In this document: positions 31,556-37,215 of the stretch, one piece after another
How the letters are laid out: each line of letters opens with the position of its first letter
Numbering within the stretch: position 1 is the first letter of the stretch
Origin: a virus
IMG/VR virus record: IMGVR_UViG_3300020220_000153
Location: 1 to 37,215 of that record
Strand: one strand, 5' to 3'
DNA: 37,215 nucleotides
Notes under the pieces: model-generated
Told to the model about the DNA's origin: nothing
Seen by the model: only the letters and a program-made list of their open reading frames with translations
Databases searched by the model: none
Made by a program: the position numbers and the translations under genes

Positions 31556-32137
31556 TCAATTAAGTTTTGTGCTAACTAAAGTATTGGTATTTGTATCAAG
31601 TGTTATAGTATTCGACTTGGTGTCTATAGAGATATTAGAGTATTTTTTAACGAAATCTTTATTCAATTTAAAAAAGTGATCAAAATCAATTATTAACCAA
31701 TCACCCAATTTATTACTAGTATAATACATAAATTGATCAGTGACCCAAGTGTATTTGCTTTGTACGCATACAAAACGTCCCTTGCGGTTAAATTTCATAA
31801 ACAGTATATTAAAATCATCAGATTCAGCTACAGCCATCATTTGTTCTAACCAACCATCTAATACTTTACAGTCGCCCATTAGTACTAAATGAAATGGAAA
31901 ATCAGCGTAACTCTTACATTCTGCATTAAATTTTGGGAAACTCTGTCCTGGAACAATGTCACCCTTAAAACTACGTATTTGGCCTTCGTGTAATATCTGT
32001 GTACGAACTTGATTTTTGCCGCCCACATATGCGCCGCTGCCCGGAGCACGTATAAAACTTTCGCGGTATAGGTTGCTTAAAAAAGCAGCAATTTCACGTT
32101 CAAAACTTGAACCCTTTTGTTTTTGTGGGCTAGGCAT
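31556..32137 (-). CDS. PD-(D/E)XK nuclease, Holliday-junction-resolvase-like
   Basis: The 193-residue product has the core of the archaeal Hjc/RecU-like nuclease fold: FEREIAAFL near 12-20, RAPGSGAYVG near 30-39, KGDIVPG near 58-64 and the AECKSY motif near 71-76. The Asp and the Glu-x-Lys pair are the expected metal and catalytic residues. The C-terminal 50 residues are Asn/Thr-rich. It lies eight bases after a glycosyltransferase gene and near gp46/gp47, consistent with recombination or resolution of DNA junctions. T4 uses gp49 for this; no gp49 is seen here. Confidence 0.75.
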   Translation of the reverse strand: MPSPQKQKGSSFEREIAAFLSNLYRESFIRAPGSGAYVGGKNQVRTQILHEGQIRSFKGDIVPGQSFPKFNAECKSYADFPFHLVLMGDCKVLDGWLEQMMAVAESDDFNILFMKFNRKGRFVCVQSKYTWVTDQFMYYTSNKLGDWLIIDFDHFFKLNKDFVKKYSNISIDTKSNTITLDTNTNTLVSTKLN

Positions 32138-32145
32138 ATTGTTAG

Positions 32146-33348
32146 TTATTCGTAAAATTTGTTATGAAATATTTTCTTACTTATTAATACACTTTGGTTG
32201 TGTTTGGTAATTTCCTTTACACCGTTAAGAAAATAAGTTAATTGATCTTGATTTAAATTACACAATCTTTCAATTTCTAACAGTATACAATATAGTCTCT
32301 CATTGTCATCTAAAACTGTATCATAGAACTCATTAATGTAAGGGCTAAATGTTTTGTATCCTATCTCTTTAAGTTTTTCTAGAAAATTAGGAACGCTTAC
32401 TACGATAAAAGGATGTCCACACAATATAGGCTTGAAAATTTTCTCGCTTAATAATCTACCAGATTGATTATTTAAATGTGGTGCAGTACCAGTATAAAAG
32501 TTAGTTTCAGTGATTACACTAAAATATGAATCTTTATAATACTTTATTAATTTTGGTTCTAAAGCTACACGATTTGTTTTTAAATCTGTAGTATCTACAT
32601 ATAGTGAAGGACTGTTAATTAAAGACTCTTTATTTTTATCTAAAGAATTTTTTATAATTGCATAATGTTTACTTAATTCTATAATTTCATCCCATATGTT
32701 TGACCAATTTTTATTATCATCAGCCTCACCTAAACTTACAAAGCCCTTATCAATTAAATTAAAATCTTTTAGCAGAGCAACTAATGTTACTCTATGTGGG
32801 CGCCATCTGCGATTTAGACATAAGAATTTCTTATCATATTCTTTAGTCTGCAATATATTTACATTTTGGTTACGTATAAGTTTACTACATTTTTGTATGT
32901 CGTACTCTCCCTGACGTAACCATTCTGCTTTAATTAATTCTTTATTATAAATTTTACTTACACTGAGAATTTTATCAAATATGTCACTAGATTCACTGCA
33001 TAGTATTATTTGTGATTCAGGTATATGCTGCTCAATTACTATATTGGTATAGATACTGTCTACAACATCATGGAATGATTCATAGGAGTTGTTTAGTACC
33101 AAAAATATATCTTTGTTTATTATTTTATTTAAAATTTCAAAATTAATAAATGAATTTAATTTAAATTTGTTAAGACTTTTTGCTGAATTAAATTCCAGAT
33201 AATATACAGGCAATTCAGAAAAATTACGAAAGCGTAACGAAATACCTCCAAAACCCTGAACCATTTTACTAGTATGAACTTGTATTAGTTCGTCTTTGAT
33301 ATCATCACTATACAAATAGTAAATTTTGTCAGGATTTAGTATTGGCAT
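32146..33348 (-). CDS. Glycosyltransferase-like protein (exostosin-type C-terminus)
   Basis: The 400-residue product has KKFLCLNRRWRPHR near 170-183. Its C-terminal pattern is YFSVITETNF, then LLSEKIFKPILCGHPFIVVSVPNFLEKLKEIGYKTF (in part), near 280-335, followed by YDTVLDDNERL. That pattern (E-T-x, E-K-x-x-K-P, G-H-P-F) is shared by exostosin-like and other GT-B transferases in T4-like phages. The N-terminal half is not recognised and has no signal peptide. The start overlaps the gp46 stop by one base (TAATG). Likely substrates include phage DNA or host glycan. Confidence 0.7.
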   Translation of the reverse strand: MPILNPDKIYYLYSDDIKDELIQVHTSKMVQGFGGISLRFRNFSELPVYYLEFNSAKSLNKFKLNSFINFEILNKIINKDIFLVLNNSYESFHDVVDSIYTNIVIEQHIPESQIILCSESSDIFDKILSVSKIYNKELIKAEWLRQGEYDIQKCSKLIRNQNVNILQTKEYDKKFLCLNRRWRPHRVTLVALLKDFNLIDKGFVSLGEADDNKNWSNIWDEIIELSKHYAIIKNSLDKNKESLINSPSLYVDTTDLKTNRVALEPKLIKYYKDSYFSVITETNFYTGTAPHLNNQSGRLLSEKIFKPILCGHPFIVVSVPNFLEKLKEIGYKTFSPYINEFYDTVLDDNERLYCILLEIERLCNLNQDQLTYFLNGVKEITKHNQSVLISKKIFHNKFYE

Positions 33349-35114
33349 TACATTGCATATTCGGCAGAAGCATTGTATGTTGTAAAGCCATTTTCTTTTA
33401 CAACCTTAAGTACACTAGGAACACGCCCCGCTAATTCCTCACGATGCGAAACTAGCCATACTGATTTGTTTCTATTGCGTGACATGTCTTTGAGAATAGC
33501 CATGCTATTTTCTACGCCCATACTATCCATACCACTATCAATTAATTCGTCAATAAATAATGTGTTAATTGGACTATATAAACTTTCCCATACATCACGG
33601 AAAGCAAATGATAGACCCAGTATTAATCTATTGCGTTCACCACGACTTAGATTATCGAAATCAAGTTCGCGTCCATACTCAGTTATCTCAACAGATAGAT
33701 CGTTTAAAAATATTACTTGATGAGGTAATCCGATTCTATCAAGGTAGTGTGTGAGCCTTGCATTGAGATAACTGAGATTTTGATCAATAATTTTCTTACG
33801 TACAAAACTGTCTTTGCTGGTTAATAAATCTAATAAGAACTTTTGATGGTCAAGAACTCTATTGTATGTGTTGATGTTACTAAAGTCAACGATTTGTAAT
33901 GCTTGATTCTCCATCTCACTTATTTGATCAGTATATGGATTTTCATCACTTTCTTTTTCATCTATAGATTTAACAAGACTGTCAACCATACTACGATGTT
34001 GGAACGCCTCTTGCTCTGTGTCGTAATATAGTTTTGGTTGTTTACCTATAGGACCCAATGCTATTTTAGCAGATTTAAGTTCATGTAAAAATTCAGTATG
34101 TTCGGTAATTGCTTTATTACTTTCTGCTTTGGCTAATTGTTTTTCTTTTAATACAGTAGCATGTTTATCATCGTGCAAGTCTTGCCCACAAGCATAACAC
34201 TTGTGTTCAGCAAGTTGTTCTAGTTCCTTTTCTACCTTCTTAAGATTTTTTTCTTCTTTGTGAATATCATCTTCAGTGCGCGAGATGTTTTTGTCGATAT
34301 CAGCCATGTCTTTTTTACGCTGATTATACTCAGACAAATCTTTGTGACCTTGTAACTCAACATCAATGTCTAACTTCTTAAGTTCTTCAAGGTCATCCTT
34401 TAACCTCTTTAAATCTTCGTTGTGCTTGGCATCCCACAACTTTGACCTTCGTTTTAGGTTTTCAATTTGTTCTTGTATACGTTTGTTTGCTTCTTCAACT
34501 GCTTTGTTCTTGTATTCTTCTTCGGTTAGTTTATCTTTAGTTAATTTAATTTGTTCTTTGATAAGGTCTGCTTTTTCCGAGAGTAATGTTATGCCAAGCA
34601 ACTGTTCGATAATGTTACGTTGATCATTAGCCTTCATGGCTAAAAAAGGTTCACTATAGGTATTTAGCGCAACAATATGTTTAAACATATCAGGTGTCAT
34701 GTTTAACGCACGTTCAATATGCTCTTGTGTTTCTTTATTCTCACCCTGAGCATCGTTCACACATTCTTCTTCTTTGTTATCTACATAAAACTTAAGTATA
34801 TTTGGCTTGCGTCCACGTTCAATCTTATAATCAACACCGTTTACAGTAAATTCAAGTGTAACCATCATGCCTTTAGCATTAGTGCGATTGATTAAATTAT
34901 CTTTACGAATTTGATTGATTGGAGTACCAAACAATACATATGAAAGACCTTGGATTAGGGTAGTTTTACCAGTACCATTTCTAGCACCATCTCCCCCTAA
35001 ATCAAGATTCTCACCCAGTATTAATGTTAATTCTTTGCTATCAAAGTTCACAGCCTGTGTAACTGCACCAATAGACAAAAAATTTCTTAATGTAATATTT
35101 TTTAATAGTATCAT
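33348..35114 (-). CDS. 46: Recombination endonuclease subunit gp46 (Rad50-like)
   Basis: The 588-residue protein is the SMC/Rad50-like ATPase of the T4 gp46-gp47 complex. Walker A ARNGTGKTT is at 44-52. A long coiled coil (about 180-420) carries the zinc-hook CYAC motif near 305. LSRGERNRL (signature) is near 485 and Walker B NTLFIDELID near 521. The complex resects DNA ends for recombination-dependent replication. Its ATG overlaps the gp47 TGA by four bases. Confidence 0.96.
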   Translation of the reverse strand: MILLKNITLRNFLSIGAVTQAVNFDSKELTLILGENLDLGGDGARNGTGKTTLIQGLSYVLFGTPINQIRKDNLINRTNAKGMMVTLEFTVNGVDYKIERGRKPNILKFYVDNKEEECVNDAQGENKETQEHIERALNMTPDMFKHIVALNTYSEPFLAMKANDQRNIIEQLLGITLLSEKADLIKEQIKLTKDKLTEEEYKNKAVEEANKRIQEQIENLKRRSKLWDAKHNEDLKRLKDDLEELKKLDIDVELQGHKDLSEYNQRKKDMADIDKNISRTEDDIHKEEKNLKKVEKELEQLAEHKCYACGQDLHDDKHATVLKEKQLAKAESNKAITEHTEFLHELKSAKIALGPIGKQPKLYYDTEQEAFQHRSMVDSLVKSIDEKESDENPYTDQISEMENQALQIVDFSNINTYNRVLDHQKFLLDLLTSKDSFVRKKIIDQNLSYLNARLTHYLDRIGLPHQVIFLNDLSVEITEYGRELDFDNLSRGERNRLILGLSFAFRDVWESLYSPINTLFIDELIDSGMDSMGVENSMAILKDMSRNRNKSVWLVSHREELAGRVPSVLKVVKENGFTTYNASAEYAM

Positions 35115-36130
35115 AGATTCTTATAAATCTCTAGCAATAATTTTTGGTCATAAAATTGACTTTCAATATTGCTGATTTGATCTAATATTATCTGATCAAC
35201 ACTTTCGAATTTCAACTCACCTGGAGCAAGATCAAGTGTGTGCTGATCAAGTTTTATGGGTATTAATCCCATCTCACGTAATTGATGCTTTGGTACAAGT
35301 GTTTCTTTAATGTAATTTGCCTCTTCATAACTAATATCAATATCAAGATGTACACGAATACTACTGCGTGGTAATAGATATCCGTCAGGATTTTCTAATA
35401 CTTCACTTAATTTATAAACTCTAAATGTTGGTTGTTTAGGCCATGATTTGAATATAGGATCCTCTCCCCATTCAATTATCATCATGCCACGTGCGTCATC
35501 ACCTGCATCAGCATAGTTGTGTGGGAAAGCATTGCCCATATACCATATATTTTTACGCGATTGTCTTTTGTGAAAATGTCCTGAATATACTTGTTCAAAT
35601 CCAACTACATGTTCATCGCTAATTTCACCATGATCTGGCATTTCTACCATGGCATTCATATAGAAGCGTGGCAACTCAAGATGCGAAAACAAATATTTTG
35701 TTGCTTTGATCTTGGGCAGTTTCTTATATTCATCTCCTACTAACCATGGCGCGATAGTGACATCGCCTTCACTAAACCAGTCATTGATGATATGCACGTT
35801 TGGCAGATGCCTTGCCCACTCAACACTATGTATATCTCTGCGGTCACGATAATAAAGATCGTGATTGCCTGGAATAAAATAAACACTATCAAAATTGTCA
35901 TTTAATTTTTCTAATGCACGTAATCCATATTGCATAGTATGGATATTAATACTGGCACGATGATGATTATAATCACCTAAGAAAAAGCATGTCTTACAAC
36001 CTTCACTTTTTGCAGTTTCTATGAACCAATCAATGAAATCGGCGCAATCTTGATTATGTTCCAGACTATTTGACTTTAAACCAAAATGTATATCTGTAAA
36101 GATTGCTGCCTTCTTAAATAAGTTAGACAT
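35111..36130 (-). CDS. 47: Recombination endonuclease subunit gp47 (Mre11-like)
   Basis: The 339-residue protein has the calcineurin-like phosphoesterase motifs: FTDIHFG near 11-17, FLGDYNHHR near 50-58, PGNHDLYY near 86-93, FSHLE near 148-152 and SGHFHKRQ near 183-190. These residues bind the two metals of the Mre11 nuclease. It has no Shine-Dalgarno; a weak sigma70-like TTTAAG-17-TAAAAT ends six bases before the ATG. The four-base overlap with gp46 couples the two. Confidence 0.96.
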   Translation of the reverse strand: MSNLFKKAAIFTDIHFGLKSNSLEHNQDCADFIDWFIETAKSEGCKTCFFLGDYNHHRASINIHTMQYGLRALEKLNDNFDSVYFIPGNHDLYYRDRRDIHSVEWARHLPNVHIINDWFSEGDVTIAPWLVGDEYKKLPKIKATKYLFSHLELPRFYMNAMVEMPDHGEISDEHVVGFEQVYSGHFHKRQSRKNIWYMGNAFPHNYADAGDDARGMMIIEWGEDPIFKSWPKQPTFRVYKLSEVLENPDGYLLPRSSIRVHLDIDISYEEANYIKETLVPKHQLREMGLIPIKLDQHTLDLAPGELKFESVDQIILDQISNIESQFYDQKLLLEIYKNL

Positions 36131-36174
36131 CTATATATTTTATCTAAGTTGTTGATTTACTTAAAGTTTTTTGG

Positions 36175-37074
36175 TTATTCTTCATATTGATTGAATTTTG
36201 TTCCACTCATTTGACGAGTAAAACTTGGGTTCAATCCATTCATTTCAAGAATATCATCACGAATATTTTGATTACGCTTTTCAGTATTCAATACACGGCA
36301 GAAACTATTTGTGATAGCAGCAGTGTAATAAGCGAATGGATTAGCACTCTTTGCTTCATTGAAACGTAATCCAACATATGTCAATTGAAGTATGGCACTG
36401 TTACGCATTTCATCATTGTATGTGTAACCGCGCCAGTTAAACTTCATGGCATATTTTTCGCAAAGCATGATAAACATACGTGCTAACTTATCAGTTAGTT
36501 TACCATGATCTTTACTAAACTGACCGGTCTTAACACCGCCCTTCCAATGACTTTTACCTACGCATATTGCACTATTGTTTTGATCTAACTTGTAGTGTTG
36601 GAACGGTGGAAAGTTCACCTTAACATGAACCATATCATCCACATCATCTTTGGTATAATCTTCAAGGTCAAGGTCGGCAAATAGGTTCTCTTCACTATCT
36701 TCAAATTCAAGTATATCTAATGCTGTTTTCTTTTTTACAACCTTACGTGGTTGCTTTGGACTAACTGGGATATGATCCCAAGTCATAACACGAAATACTA
36801 GATCAGTTACAGGAATATCTTTTAATTTTACTTCTTGTCCTGTTTGATTTAGTATTCTTGCTGCTCTTGCTTCTCTAGCAGCCTTAATGTTTTTGGGTCT
36901 TGATAATTGATCTAATGACTTTTCTAATGCACTTTGTGGCATATCAATGATTAGATCGTATTGATGATATTCCTGCCTAGCATAGCAGCAATATGATGTT
37001 TTGCTAGCGTGAATCTCTTTGAGAATATCTTTATTGTTTAAATAATTTACAGGTTTCTTAATTGTTATAGACAT
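36175..37074 (-). CDS. 55: Late transcription sigma factor gp55
   Basis: From ATG 37074 the product is 299 residues. GAGGAA lies just upstream. The in-frame ATG at 37119 lies outside the predicted transcript, before the -10. The C-terminal part, ARMFIMLCEKYAMKFNWRGYTYNDEMRNSAILQ then ANPFAYYTAAITNSFCRVLNTEKRNQNIRDD (in part), is the gp55 sigma2-like region that reads the late TATAAATA box. VGKSHWKGG is typical of marine relatives. It is longer than T4 gp55 (185), with an acidic insert near 115-145. The late boxes throughout this window are its probable targets. Confidence 0.95.
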   Translation of the reverse strand: MSITIKKPVNYLNNKDILKEIHASKTSYCCYARQEYHQYDLIIDMPQSALEKSLDQLSRPKNIKAAREARAARILNQTGQEVKLKDIPVTDLVFRVMTWDHIPVSPKQPRKVVKKKTALDILEFEDSEENLFADLDLEDYTKDDVDDMVHVKVNFPPFQHYKLDQNNSAICVGKSHWKGGVKTGQFSKDHGKLTDKLARMFIMLCEKYAMKFNWRGYTYNDEMRNSAILQLTYVGLRFNEAKSANPFAYYTAAITNSFCRVLNTEKRNQNIRDDILEMNGLNPSFTRQMSGTKFNQYEE

Positions 37075-37100
37075 AGTTCCTCTATTAATATGTTGCGTAA

Positions 37101-37129
37101 ATGATACATGGCCTGGCAACCTTTGTCAA
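37101..37129 (-). promoter_or_regulatory. Sigma70-like promoter of gene 55
   Basis: TTGACA (37124-37129) and TATCAT (37101-37106) on the minus strand are 17 bases apart. The +1 near 37094 gives a 20-base leader with GAGGAA. This is an early/middle-type host-polymerase promoter, as expected for a gene that switches on late transcription. Confidence 0.75.
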
Positions 37130-37161
37130 GCCTAATTAACAAAAACGGTGATTTTTAGGGT

Positions 37162-37191
37162 GATAAATAATACACAGACATGCTATTTATA
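37162..37191. promoter_or_regulatory. Two facing late boxes upstream of gene 55
   Basis: GATAAATA (plus strand, 37162-37169) and TATAAATA (minus strand, 37184-37191) face each other. The minus one could add late transcription of gp55, about 110 bases upstream of its start. The plus one may serve a gene beyond the right edge. The remaining bases to 37215 hold nothing else recognisable. Confidence 0.45.
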
Positions 37192-37215
37192 CTAGCATTA
37201 CAGGGTAAAAATAAT

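Noticed and set aside
31440-31557. tRNA gene
   Set aside because: A GGTTCG-like string and stems were seen, but no acceptor, D and anticodon arms with correct sizes could be drawn on either strand.
37075-37119. Upstream start for gp55 (MPGHVSF)
   Set aside because: It overlaps the predicted -10 and lies before the likely transcript start. GAGGAA precedes the ATG at 37074.
1-37215. CRISPR arrays, insertion sequences, integrase or attachment sites
   Set aside because: No regularly spaced repeats, transposase, integrase or flanking duplications were seen. The only notable repeat is inside the collagen gene.

Overview
The window is part of the genome of a T4-like (Tevenvirinae-related) contractile-tailed phage. 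Almost every large gene that can be named is a T4 core gene: portal gp20, prohead protease gp21, scaffold gp22, major capsid gp23, baseplate hub gp26 and gp51, clamp loader gp44, Mre11/Rad50-like gp47/gp46 and late sigma factor gp55. The DNA is AT-rich. The accessory set (PhoH, J-protein, GroES-like co-chaperonin, ClpA, DUF6267-like protein, collagen-like and Ig-like virion proteins) is of the kind seen in aquatic T4-like phages of cyanobacteria, SAR11 or methylotrophs. No gene fixes the host. A c5-like cytochrome c points weakly to a respiring proteobacterium.

Layout, left to right, with nearly all genes on the minus strand. 1-6535: a virion-like protein cut by the window edge, a membrane-anchored cytochrome c, a collagen-tailed glycosyltransferase, an 885-residue protein with three nucleotidyltransferase-like modules, and small conserved proteins. 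6510-10993: ClpA, a J-domain co-chaperone, a holin-like membrane protein and two conserved hypotheticals. 11145-11915: phoH on the plus strand. 11912-15182: gp44, a GroES-like protein, a DNA polymerase III alpha-like fragment and small conserved genes. 15186-20287: Ig-like and collagen-like tail or fibre proteins. 20372-26332: the head module gp23, gp22, gp21, core proteins and gp20. 26358-31148: a tape-measure-like protein with a peptidase domain, and divergently gp26 and gp51. 31149-31555: a hairpin-rich interval with no certain gene. 31556-37074: a PD-(D/E)XK nuclease, a second glycosyltransferase, gp46, gp47 and gp55.

Control signals are unusually readable. T4-type late boxes (TATAAATA, mostly GATAAATA here) recur 18-24 bases before start codons. 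Sigma70-like promoters precede gp55, gp44 and the Pol III-like gene. In at least four places the predicted +1 falls on or next to the start codon, suggesting leaderless mRNAs. A strong intrinsic terminator follows gp23.

The best candidates for new biology are: (1) a canonical -1 frameshift site (U UUU UUC, 7-base spacer, 7-bp stem) that would fuse gp26 to gp51, whose frame has no start codon; (2) the phage cytochrome c, with its start codon in an RNA hairpin and its Shine-Dalgarno in the loop; (3) the triple nucleotidyltransferase-like protein; (4) full-length ClpA keeping the ClpP-docking IGF motif, with no ClpP nearby.
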